Assembly: GCA_002389295.1 (NCBI GenBank) | Contig: DGOE01000031.1 | Span: 1 to 11,653 of the forward strand | Source of the DNA: Flavobacteriales bacterium UBA4474 | GTDB taxonomy: Bacteria; Bacteroidota; Bacteroidia; Flavobacteriales_D; Sanyastnellaceae | DNA length: 11,653 nucleotides | Reading direction: 5' to 3' | Part shown: positions 1-6,275 of the stretch, one piece after another | How the letters are laid out: each line of letters starts with the position of its first letter | Numbering within the stretch: position 1 is the stretch's first letter | Translations under genes and position numbers: made by a program | The notes under the pieces: model-generated | Told to the model about the DNA's origin: nothing | The model's input: only the letters and a program-made list of their open reading frames with translations | Database searches by the model: none

Positions 1-1404
1 TACCGTTCGTCCCGTGGCGTCAAAGAGGCGCAAGCGGCAATTTGAACGGGCATTGAATTCGGTGCCGTTCCAGCGGACGAGCTCGGTCTGTATGTCCTCT
101 ACTTCCGAGACGGATATGGCGGTTCCACAGAATTGACTCCAGAAACTCCACATCTCCGCCGCGCTGGTGATGTCCATATTTCCCCAGGAGCCAAACCACT
201 GGTGGCCTCCTCCGTTTACGCGGTATACGCGGGCCTCATAGCCATAGTCCCCGCCGGAATGCGTGATGAGGTCCACGGTGCTGCCATCTGTCGGGTCGAG
301 ATCGGGAAGGGCAGTTTCACTGACTTCGGTGCAGTTGTTCCATTCAGCCCATTGTGAAACGACCGCTTCAACGCCGGGGTTTCCGCCCCAGTTTCCTGGA
401 TCGCTGGGGTCGCCGTCGTACAGCACCGTGTTGTCAGCTGTACCGTGCAGGTGCACCACGGGTACGGGTTGTGATGGCGCACAGGTGCTCCAATCGTTTC
501 CGCCCATTTGCCCCCCTACAGAGCCGATGCCACGGAAAGTCTCAGCATTGTCACAGGCGAGAGAGTAACTCATATACCCACCGTTGGAGTACCCGCAACT
601 GTACGTGCAGTCCGCTTCATGGCCGTATGTATTCTGCAGGTATTCGGCCAGTTGGGCCAGGAAGGCATGGTCGTTGACATCGGAGAAGTTCAAGTTGGCG
701 TTCCAATGGTTGGTGCCGCCGCTGTCCGGCGCCCCTTGAGGGAACACGGCGCCAAAGCCCTCCGCATCAGCCAGCTCCCGGAATCCGCTCCAGTTGAACA
801 TGCCTTGCGCAAGGCCATTGTAACCGTGCAGGACAAAGACCAGAGGTGCCCCCGTTTCCATGCCTTCAGGTGCATAGTAGATGTATTCGCGGTTGATGCT
901 CAATCCATTGTCGATGTACCCAAACGTCTCCATGTAAATACACGTGCCGTCATCCACCGTGGCCCCCTCGAGATAATTGAGGGCTTCAGGATCGGCGCAG
1001 CCCGAAATGAGAAAGGTGCACTCTGCCCCTCCAACGGAAAAGCTGAGGAAGCCAAAGAAGTCGTCCGACAAGGTGAATTCGGAGTCAAAGTCTCCCAAGA
1101 CCACATCTGACGAAAGCGTACCGCCATTCCAGCCATCACCCCAAGAATCCGTGGCCAAGAGGGTGTAGCACCCGTCATCGAGACAGAGGGTGTCCGACAC
1201 AGTTTCCCCGTCCATTGTGCCTTGAAAAGAGGCCACCATGGACGTGTCCTCATCTGCAATGTGGTAAAGCTCCCAGGCCATTTCCTGACCCCACTGGCCT
1301 GTGGTGGAAGTAAAGACGACCTCGGTGCTTTCGCACTGGCCAGAAACAGAAACCCAAACCGTCTGAAAAATGCAGACTAAAACAAAGGCGCAACGCTTGA
1401 TCAT
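1..1404 (-). CDS. Secreted PHB depolymerase / feruloyl esterase-like alpha/beta hydrolase (3' end outside window)
   Basis: The frame is open from ATG at 1404 to the window edge (468 codons, no stop), so the C-terminus is missing. Residues 1-22 form a signal peptide ending near VSG|Q. Residues about 25-130 are a beta-rich domain with DSWGDGWNGG at 86-95. A Cys-rich module runs from GCADPEALNY (135-144) to DDGTC. The catalytic domain follows: LHGYNG near 192-197 (oxyanion region), nucleophile Ser273 in GYSNG, Asp324 in GTADNTV and His401 in GGGHQWFG, which is the order of the PHB depolymerase/LpqC esterase family. From about 430 the sequence (RLRLFDATGR) resembles the start of a T9SS sorting domain. 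It probably hydrolyses an ester or polyester outside the cell; the substrate cannot be told from the sequence. GGAGG lies only one base before the ATG, so it may not act as a normal ribosome site. The ATG is only 28 bp from the left tRNA-Arg repeat. Confidence 0.88.
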   Translation of the reverse strand, partial: MIKRCAFVLVCIFQTVWVSVSGQCESTEVVFTSTTGQWGQEMAWELYHIADEDTSMVASFQGTMDGETVSDTLCLDDGCYTLLATDSWGDGWNGGTLSSDVVLGDFDSEFTLSDDFFGFLSFSVGGAECTFLISGCADPEALNYLEGATVDDGTCIYMETFGYIDNGLSINREYIYYAPEGMETGAPLVFVLHGYNGLAQGMFNWSGFRELADAEGFGAVFPQGAPDSGGTNHWNANLNFSDVNDHAFLAQLAEYLQNTYGHEADCTYSCGYSNGGYMSYSLACDNAETFRGIGSVGGQMGGNDWSTCAPSQPVPVVHLHGTADNTVLYDGDPSDPGNWGGNPGVEAVVSQWAEWNNCTEVSETALPDLDPTDGSTVDLITHSGGDYGYEARVYRVNGGGHQWFGSWGNMDITSAAEMWSFWSQFCGTAISVSEVEDIQTELVRWNGTEFNARSNCRLRLFDATGRTV

Positions 1405-1432
1405 GCCTCCAATGTAGCCCCCCCCACAATTA

Positions 1433-1449
1433 GCGATCCCGTCGGGACT
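1433..1449 (-). repeat. Distal att-like repeat (copy of tRNA-Arg 3' end)
   Basis: On the minus strand this reads AGTCCCGACGGGATCGC, identical to tRNA-Arg nucleotides A58 to C74 (end of T-loop, T-stem 3' strand, acceptor 3' strand, discriminator base and first C of CCA). Identity stops sharply on both sides. It would be the displaced original 3' end after integration at the tRNA. Confidence 0.7.
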
Positions 1450-1517
1450 GCATTTGTGTCCGTCAAGGCAATTGGAGGTGTGAACTTTGGCGACAAGACC
1501 GAGATGACTTTCCGCCG

Positions 1518-1730
1518 CTACCTCAATCTCGGTCCGGAGCAATGCGCCTCCCAAATGGCTTCCTCAACCTTCCTCATTCCTTGATGCAACGCACTGACAG
1601 GAGTATCGGGAGTCTTTTGTGGAGGATCATGTTGGGGAGAGAACGAGTCCAAGTACCATTCGTCGATACTCTGAGATCGAATGTTGCCGATAGAGACGAC
1701 TATGGCAAGCATGGTAAGCAGATTCCTCAT
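1518..1730 (-). CDS. Small putative secreted peptide, 70 aa, unknown
   Basis: This small ORF starts at ATG 1730 and ends at TAG 1518-1520. The first 20 residues (MRNLLTMLAIVVSIGNIRSQ) look like a signal peptide: a positive start, a hydrophobic core and a possible cut after RSQ or near it. The mature part would be about 50 residues, begins SIDEWYLDSF, is proline-rich in the middle and has one Cys. I do not recognise a family. It lies 67 bp downstream of the broken HTH gene on the same strand, inside the tRNA-bracketed segment. The frame remains open beyond the TAG for some 37 more codons, so it may be a truncated longer gene. The signal peptide is the only support that it is real. Confidence 0.45.
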   Translation of the reverse strand: MRNLLTMLAIVVSIGNIRSQSIDEWYLDSFSPQHDPPQKTPDTPVSALHQGMRKVEEAIWEAHCSGPRLR

Positions 1731-1797
1731 GAGATTGGTTTGGTTACCTGCAATTTATGAGATGAGGTAAAGCACGGCGGGGCTGATTTTGTGACCG

Positions 1798-2082
1798 TTA
1801 GGGCAATTGATAGCGGTACGCCTGACCGACGCGCAGGGAGCAGATTTCACCCCGCCGACGCATCCCGCGGAGTGTGCGCTCGCTGATGCTCAGGGCCTTC
1901 GTGGTCTGCTTGGTGGTCAGATCGTCCTCCCATGCCCTTCTCTCGACGTGCTCGTGGGTGACCTCATCCAGGACGGCAGCATCCAAGCTGCGTTACAGCT
2001 GCACCCGCATCCAATCCGGTGCAGGGTCCAGAGCAGGGTCGAGAAGGTATGCTACCTTGAGGGCATCAACAATCCAAGACAT
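1798..2082 (-). pseudogene. Excisionase-like helix-turn-helix protein, broken by an in-frame TAA
   Basis: From ATG at 2082 the frame gives MSWIVDALKV... for 29 codons, meets TAA at 1993-1995, and then continues in the same frame to TAA at 1798-1800. The downstream part is an HTH_17/excisionase-type DNA-binding domain: DDLTTKQTTKALSISERTL, then MRRRGEI, then a wing with SLRVGQAYRY. Codon third positions are GC-rich on both sides of the stop, which suggests one ancestral gene of about 94 codons; a Gln CAA to TAA change would explain the stop. A shorter 62-residue product could still be made from TTG at 1986 and would keep the whole HTH. Such proteins act as excisionases or small regulators in integrative elements, which fits the flanking tRNA repeats. 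Confidence 0.6.
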
Positions 2083-2260
2083 GGCCAATATCCCCCAAGC
2101 CCTCCACAAGGAGATTGACGAGTGCAACGAGATGGAACTGCAACAGGCGCAGACCTGGCTGCTTTTTCGCATTCATAGCTACGTGAAGTTCTTCTACACC
2201 ATGTGGTGGTTGGGCGTTTCGCTTACTATCCTCGGCGTGATCTTCTCGGTGGTTGGTTAA
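2081..2260 (+). CDS. Small single-pass membrane protein, 59 aa, unknown
   Basis: This ORF starts at ATG 2081 and ends at TAA 2258-2260. The first 25 residues are polar and charged (HKEIDECNEMELQQAQ), followed by aromatic residues (WLLFRIHSYVKFFYTMWW) and a C-terminal hydrophobic helix (LGVSLTILGVIFSVVG). The layout suggests a small inner-membrane protein with its C-terminal end in the membrane. Third codon positions are GC-rich, as in neighbouring real genes. I do not recognise a family. The frame is open further upstream to 1874, but that part is a shadow of the opposing HTH gene, so ATG 2081 is preferred. Its start codon overlaps the start codon of the divergent HTH gene in a CATG palindrome, so neither gene can have a leader that is not inside the other. 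Confidence 0.55.
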   Translation: MANIPQALHKEIDECNEMELQQAQTWLLFRIHSYVKFFYTMWWLGVSLTILGVIFSVVG

Positions 2261-2262
2261 CC

Positions 2263-2460
2263 TCACCGGTCGACGTGGGCTTCTTCCACCTCGGAGTAGA
2301 CCCCGTGCTCGTACAAGCCTCAGAGCTTGAGCACCGCCCTGGACTTCGCCCTCAACTCGGCCGTCTCCAGCAGGTAGGGGCTGCGGCAGTTGGTGATCTA
2401 CTCGGACCAATCACCGGACCAATTTTTCAACATCGCCGGAAAGCCCTGTAAATACTGACC
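2263..2460 (-). pseudogene. Degraded coding sequence next to tRNA-Arg
   Basis: One minus-strand frame reads QYLQGFPAMLKNWSGDWSE, then TAG (2398-2400), ITNCRSPYLLETAELRAKSR..., then TGA (2320-2322), GLYEHGVYSEVEEAHVDR, then TGA (2263-2265). Nearly every codon between the stops ends in G or C, as expected of a former gene in this genome, while other frames look like shadows. There is no intact ORF. I do not recognise the protein. It lies within the tRNA-bracketed segment and runs towards the small membrane protein gene. The coding origin is inferred from codon pattern alone. Confidence 0.4.
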
Positions 2461-2474
2461 ATTCAGAAGGGCTT
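2441..2474 (-). terminator. Possible hairpin terminator after tRNA-Arg
   Basis: Directly after the tRNA on the minus strand, AAGCCCT and AGGGCTT form a 7-bp inverted repeat around a 20-nt loop, followed by a short TTT. The long loop and short T run make this a weak candidate; it also overlaps the last base of the tRNA CCA. Confidence 0.22.
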
Positions 2475-2550
2475 GGCGATCCCGTCGGGACTCGAACCCG
2501 AAACCGTCTGCTTAGAAGGCAGATGCTCTATCCAGTTGAGCTACGGGACC
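2474..2550 (-). tRNA. tRNA-Arg (anticodon TCT)
   Basis: The minus strand folds into a full cloverleaf. The acceptor stem pairs GGTCCCG with CGGGATC (one G-U pair). The D-arm is GCTC...GAGC. The anticodon stem pairs TCTGC with GCAGA around loop CTTCTAA, giving anticodon TCT (Arg, AGA codons). The T-arm pairs TCGGG with CCCGA around TTCGAGT. The discriminator is G and CCA is encoded (2474-2476). It has no long variable arm. Its 3' 17 nt recur at 1433-1449, marking it as a likely integration target. Confidence 0.96.
2476..2492 (-). repeat. Proximal att-like repeat within tRNA-Arg 3' end
   Basis: This is the copy of AGTCCCGACGGGATCGC that forms part of the functional tRNA. It is a direct repeat of 1433-1449, spaced 1,043 bp start to start. 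Confidence 0.7.
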
Positions 2551-2769
2551 TCGTGCGGACGTTTCCGCGGTGCGAAGTTCGGAAAGTGAGGCGGTCCCCC
2601 GAAACGGGCTGTGTTCCAGGGTGGGCTTTAGGTGCTGATTGCCGCGAAGTGCTGCAGGTCATGCAGGGGCATGAGGGCGCTTGGTCCATGGTCGGGCGAG
2701 GTCGGACGGGTCGGCGGCAATGTGCGTGTGCAGGGGAGTGGAACCACAGTTGTGTTTGATATTGCGGTG

Positions 2770-3624
2770 ATGAGACCGATGGTGGCTTTGTTGTTGATGT
2801 TGGTTTCATGGGGTGCCTCAGGCCAAGACGCGCTGTTTCTTCCCGTCGCTCAGGGCGAGTTGATTGAGAATCCGACCTACGTAGTGGACTTTGACCCAGA
2901 GGGGCGGATTCCATTCTGGGTGGCCTATGAATTGCAGGCGGCGGAGGCCAATGGACCGGCCGAAAGAAGCGACAATTTTCGGACAGATCAGCGCGTGAGC
3001 CGAAGCGCGCCGGCAAGGTGGCCAGGCAGTGGATATGACCGCGGTCACATGAAGCCCGCCGGCGACTCGCGCAGTTCAGCACAGGAAATGGGGGCGAGCT
3101 TTTTGATGACCAATATGGCGCCACAGACCCCGGCATTGAACCGCGGTGAATGGAAGGTGCTGGAGGAATTGGTGCGGGCTTGGAGCCAGGCCCACGGCGC
3201 GGTTTATGTGGTGATGGGCGCGGGGAGTGCCTCGCGGGCTGTGATCGCTGATGGGGTGAGGGTGCCCACCCATTTTTGGAAAACGGTGCTGCGGTATGGG
3301 GTGGATACCGCCGCGGTGGCGTTCATCTTTCCCAACACGATGGAAGTGCCCGGGGGCGTGCAAGACTACCGCGTGACGGTGGACTCGGTGGAAGCATGGG
3401 CTGGGCTCGATTTGTTTTCTCAATTGCCCGATGGCACAGAGGCCCGGGTGGAATCGGAGATGGGGGCATGGGATATGGGTGCAAAAGCCGCCATAAATCC
3501 ATCGCCCAAGGCGCGCACCGCAGGGGCTGCTCAGCAATGCTCGGGAACGTCTAAAAGCACAGGGGCCCGCTGCCGCAACATGACCAAAGACCCATCGGGC
3601 CGTTGTCACCACCACCGCAATTGA
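2770..3624 (+). CDS. Secreted DNA/RNA non-specific endonuclease with C-terminal Cys/His tail
   Basis: The start is placed at ATG 2770 because it gives a clean signal peptide (MRPMVALLLMLVSWGASGQ); the open frame upstream encodes nothing similar. The mature protein belongs to the NUC1/NucA/EndoG-like beta-beta-alpha metal nucleases. It has DRGH at 90-93 with His93 as general base, and NMAPQTPALNRGEW (115-128) in which Asn124 would bind the catalytic Mg2+ and Glu132 follows, then FWKTVLRY at 169-176. It probably degrades extracellular or periplasmic DNA and RNA. The last 30 residues hold four Cys and several His (QCSGTSKSTGARC...GRCHHH), a pattern of a short metal-binding or disulfide-linked module appended to the nuclease. 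The total of 284 aa is normal for the family plus this tail. The gene is transcribed away from tRNA-Arg and lies 53 bp before the next gene. Confidence 0.9.
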   Translation: MRPMVALLLMLVSWGASGQDALFLPVAQGELIENPTYVVDFDPEGRIPFWVAYELQAAEANGPAERSDNFRTDQRVSRSAPARWPGSGYDRGHMKPAGDSRSSAQEMGASFLMTNMAPQTPALNRGEWKVLEELVRAWSQAHGAVYVVMGAGSASRAVIADGVRVPTHFWKTVLRYGVDTAAVAFIFPNTMEVPGGVQDYRVTVDSVEAWAGLDLFSQLPDGTEARVESEMGAWDMGAKAAINPSPKARTAGAAQQCSGTSKSTGARCRNMTKDPSGRCHHHRN

Positions 3625-3677
3625 GTCCTGCAAACAGCTGGTCTTGAACAGATGGGCGCTCCTGCGGTTATTCCTGC

Positions 3678-5279
3678 ATGACGCATGCCATTCCCGCCCA
3701 GGACAGTCTCCTTGATCCTAAGGACGTTTTTGATACGCCGCTGCACCACAACACCTATCTCGTGGATGGGCAGTTGAAGGTGTGGAATGGTCCGATGGCA
3801 GAGGTCTACAGCCCCATCCGGACGTTGGTTGATGGGGCGGAGAAGCCCGTACACTTGGGTTCGGCGCCCGACCTCTCCAAGGTCGAGGGGCTCGAGGCGC
3901 TGGCGGCGGCGCGCAAGGCCTATGACAACGGGCGCGGGGCGTGGGCGACGGCGCCCGCCGCGGAGCGGATCGCGGCCATGGAGAAGTTCATCGACCGCAT
4001 GGTGGAGGAGCGCGAGCTGGTCGTCAAGCTGCTCATGTGGGAGATCTGCAAGCGCAAAAAAGACGCGGTGAAGGAGTTTACCCGCACGGTGGACTACCTG
4101 CGCGAGACGGTGGTGGAATACAAGCAGCTCCACCGCGAGGGGAGCCACATCCACAACGTCGAGGGCACGCTGGCCCAAATCCGCCGCGGCCCGCTCGGCG
4201 TGGTGCTTTGCCTCGGGCCGTTCAACTACCCGCTCAACGAGACGTTTTGCGTGCTGCTGCCCGCCATCCTCATGGGCAACACCGCCGTGTTCAAGCCCGC
4301 CAAATACGGTGTGCTGCTCATTACGCCGCTCCTCGAAGCGTTCCGCGATTGTTTCCCTCCGGGCGTCATCAACGTCGTCTTTGGCCGGGGCCGTGAGCTG
4401 GCTGCGCCCATCATGCAGAGCGGCCATGTGGATGTGCTCGCCCTCATCGGCAACAGCAAGTCCAGCAACGCGCTGATCTCTCAGCACCCCAAGCCCAACC
4501 GCGTGCGGCAGGTGCTCGGCCTCGAGGCCAAGAACCCCGCCATCATCCTGCCCGATGCCGATTTGGATTTGGCCGTCAAGCAGTGCGTGAGCGGGGCGTG
4601 GAGCTTCAACGGCCAGCGCTGTACCGCCCTCAAGGTCATCTACGTCCACAAGTACGTGCGGGCCGAGTTCCTGGAGAAGTTTGCGGCAGCCACCGACCGG
4701 TTGCGCGCGGGCCTGCCGTTTGCCGATGCCGACATCACGCCGCTGCCCGAGAAGGGCAAAGTCGAGGCCATGCAGGCCTACGTGGACGAGGCCATAGCGC
4801 AGGGGGCCAAGGTCATCAATGAGAAAGGCGGCCAGACCGCGGGCGCCATCTTCTTCCCCGCCATCCTGTTTCCGGTGAGCCGCGCCACGGCGATTTTTAA
4901 GGAAGAGCAATTCGGCCCGGTCTGCCCTGTCATCGAGTTCGATGACATCGAGGAGGTCATGGCCGATATCGCCGAAAGCGACTATGGTCAGCAGGCGAGC
5001 GTTTTCTCACAAAACCCCGCAGCGATGGGCAAGGTCATCGACCAGCTCGTCAACCAGGTGTGCCGCGTCAACCTCAACGCCAGTTGCCAGCGCGGCCCCG
5101 ACGCCCTGCCTTTTACCGGCCGCAAGGACAGTGCCGTGGCCACGTTGTCGGTGCGCGCCGCGTTGCGGTCGTTCAGCATCCGCACGCTTGTGGCGTGCAG
5201 CGAGGGGCGCAAGGACATGCTCGAAGGCGTCGTCTCCGGCCGCCACTCCACCTTCTCCAGCATGGACTACCTGCTCTGA
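3678..5279 (+). CDS. gapN: NADP-dependent glyceraldehyde-3-phosphate dehydrogenase (GapN-type aldehyde dehydrogenase)
   Basis: This 533-residue cytoplasmic enzyme of the aldehyde dehydrogenase superfamily has PFNYPLNE at 181-188 (Asn183), cofactor-site FKPAK near 205-209, FNGQRCTALK with nucleophile Cys315, and EEQFGP with Glu410. The segment GLEAKNPAI (281-289) replaces the usual ELGGK motif, and RGPDALPFTGRKDSA lies near 472-486. I recall both as typical of the Bacteroidota proteins annotated as non-phosphorylating GAPDH. The reaction would oxidise glyceraldehyde 3-phosphate to 3-phosphoglycerate with production of NADPH, bypassing ATP formation in glycolysis. The substrate is inferred from family resemblance only. 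An ATG at 3651 is ruled out because it reaches a stop within ten codons. The gene converges with the channel gene, only 12 bp separating the two stops. Confidence 0.82.
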   Translation: MTHAIPAQDSLLDPKDVFDTPLHHNTYLVDGQLKVWNGPMAEVYSPIRTLVDGAEKPVHLGSAPDLSKVEGLEALAAARKAYDNGRGAWATAPAAERIAAMEKFIDRMVEERELVVKLLMWEICKRKKDAVKEFTRTVDYLRETVVEYKQLHREGSHIHNVEGTLAQIRRGPLGVVLCLGPFNYPLNETFCVLLPAILMGNTAVFKPAKYGVLLITPLLEAFRDCFPPGVINVVFGRGRELAAPIMQSGHVDVLALIGNSKSSNALISQHPKPNRVRQVLGLEAKNPAIILPDADLDLAVKQCVSGAWSFNGQRCTALKVIYVHKYVRAEFLEKFAAATDRLRAGLPFADADITPLPEKGKVEAMQAYVDEAIAQGAKVINEKGGQTAGAIFFPAILFPVSRATAIFKEEQFGPVCPVIEFDDIEEVMADIAESDYGQQASVFSQNPAAMGKVIDQLVNQVCRVNLNASCQRGPDALPFTGRKDSAVATLSVRAALRSFSIRTLVACSEGRKDMLEGVVSGRHSTFSSMDYLL

Positions 5280-5291
5280 AGGCCGTCGGGT

Positions 5292-6188
5292 TCAGGCGAG
5301 CAGCTCGGCGATGTTGCCGCGCATGGTGTCGGCGAGCGGATCGGTGGGCAGGTCGTTGGCGTCCTCTCCAAACGGCTCTTCCACCTCTTCGGCCAGCAGC
5401 TCCAGTGAGCCAAAGACGTACAGCACAAAGGTGGCCAGCGGAACGGTCCACCAGCTGAATTCGTTGACCAATCCCAGCGGCAGCGTCAGGGTATAGGCAA
5501 AGATGAATTTCTTGATGAAGAGGCTGTATCCATAGGGGATGGGGGTCTTCAAGATGCGCTCACAGGCACCGGTGATGTCGGTGAAGCGGGCGAGCTCGGC
5601 GTTGAGGTTGATGAGCATCTCTCCGGAAATGACACCCGCACGGTTCCACGCGACGATGCGGCGGTAGAGCTCGGCGGCGATGGCGTTGGGAATGTGCTGT
5701 GGGTCGTCGGTGGCGATGTCGCCGGGCCGCAGTCCGTGGGGGGTGTCTTCGGCGATGCGGCGCAGGATCTCGTCGGGCGCCATGCGGCGCAGGTGGTGCC
5801 GCAGCGCGGAAGGGTAGGATGCGATCAGGCGGGTCAAGGCGGCGCGGTCCTCGGCGTATTCCTCACCCGGCAGCAGGGCGGCCAGTTGGTAGGCCAGGTG
5901 GCGGGTCGAATTGACCAAGGCCCCCCATTGCTTGCGCCCCTCCCACCAGCGGTCGTAGCCCGTATTGGTCCGAAACACGAGCAGCAGACCCATGATGAAG
6001 CCCAGCAGCGAGTGCACGACCACCGTGTCCAAAAAGGCGAAATACGCGCTGTACCGCAGCTCCACGTATGTCAGCGCAGTGGTGTAGCCCGCAAAGGCGA
6101 GCAACACCCAGATCATCTTGCGGAACGTATCGCTCCGGTGAAATTCAAAAATCAGCCCAAACCAGGACCGCGGGTTGTACAGGATCAT
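5292..6188 (-). CDS. Bestrophin-family (UPF0187/YneE-like) anion channel
   Basis: This 298-residue membrane protein shows the bacterial bestrophin pattern: N-terminal SWFGLIF, a first membrane helix about 24-42, a second about 55-72, then RTNTGYDRWWEGRKQWG (73-89), SLxxDITGACERILKTPIPYGY-like sequence at about 203-221, two further hydrophobic stretches (225-243, 247-262) and the C-terminal EVEEPFGEDANDLP (268-281), which is the most diagnostic motif. Bacterial homologues form pentameric ion channels in the inner membrane. The length is usual for the family. The start at 6188 gives the expected MILYNPRSW beginning. It lies 87 bp downstream of the Cys-rich protein gene on the same strand, and could be read from that promoter, but no functional link is evident. 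Confidence 0.92.
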   Translation of the reverse strand: MILYNPRSWFGLIFEFHRSDTFRKMIWVLLAFAGYTTALTYVELRYSAYFAFLDTVVVHSLLGFIMGLLLVFRTNTGYDRWWEGRKQWGALVNSTRHLAYQLAALLPGEEYAEDRAALTRLIASYPSALRHHLRRMAPDEILRRIAEDTPHGLRPGDIATDDPQHIPNAIAAELYRRIVAWNRAGVISGEMLINLNAELARFTDITGACERILKTPIPYGYSLFIKKFIFAYTLTLPLGLVNEFSWWTVPLATFVLYVFGSLELLAEEVEEPFGEDANDLPTDPLADTMRGNIAELLA

Positions 6189-6275
6189 GCCCCGCGAAGA
6201 TGCGGCGCAACCCCAACCCTTTCAAGTGGGGGCCATTTTGGCTGCAGGTTTCCCCAGCCAAAGCCCATGCGGCGC

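Larger units (their letters stand above)
1433..2492. mobile_element. Decayed tRNA-Arg-associated integrative element or remnant
   Basis: A 17-bp stretch identical to the 3' end of tRNA-Arg(TCT), nucleotides 58-74, lies at 1433-1449 in the same orientation as the copy in the intact tRNA (2476-2492). This is the att arrangement left by tyrosine-recombinase elements that insert at tRNA 3' ends. The roughly 1 kb between the repeats holds an excisionase-like HTH gene with an internal stop, a 59-residue membrane protein, a 70-residue putative secreted peptide and a stop-riddled frame beside the tRNA. No integrase is visible. The segment is therefore either heavily deleted, mobilised in trans, or a relic. 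The repeat is seen directly; the element interpretation is inferred. Confidence 0.6.

Noticed and set aside
1420..1583. Plus-strand open stretch reading ...VSVKAIGGVNFGDKTEMTF... up to a TGA
   Set aside because: It looks protein-like but has no start codon, overlaps the minus-strand peptide gene and gives no family I recognise; the opposite strand is equally open, so strand and reality cannot be decided.
2551..2769. Promoter for tRNA-Arg or the nuclease in the 219-bp gap
   Set aside because: I could not find a convincing -33/-7 pair on either strand; nothing else stands out in this gap.
4518..4545. GLEAKNPAI in the GapN-type dehydrogenase, lacking the usual Glu of the ELGGK motif
   Set aside because: I recall the same segment in other Bacteroidota proteins of this type together with the intact Cys, so it looks like a family trait rather than a damaged active site.
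3606..4910. Minus-strand open frame of 434 codons
   Set aside because: It is antisense to the dehydrogenase, which has all its catalytic motifs; the composition (His, Arg, Leu, Gly) is that of a mirror frame.
5280..5291. Bidirectional terminator between the convergent dehydrogenase and channel genes
   Set aside because: Only 12 bp separate the stops and no hairpin with a T run is visible.
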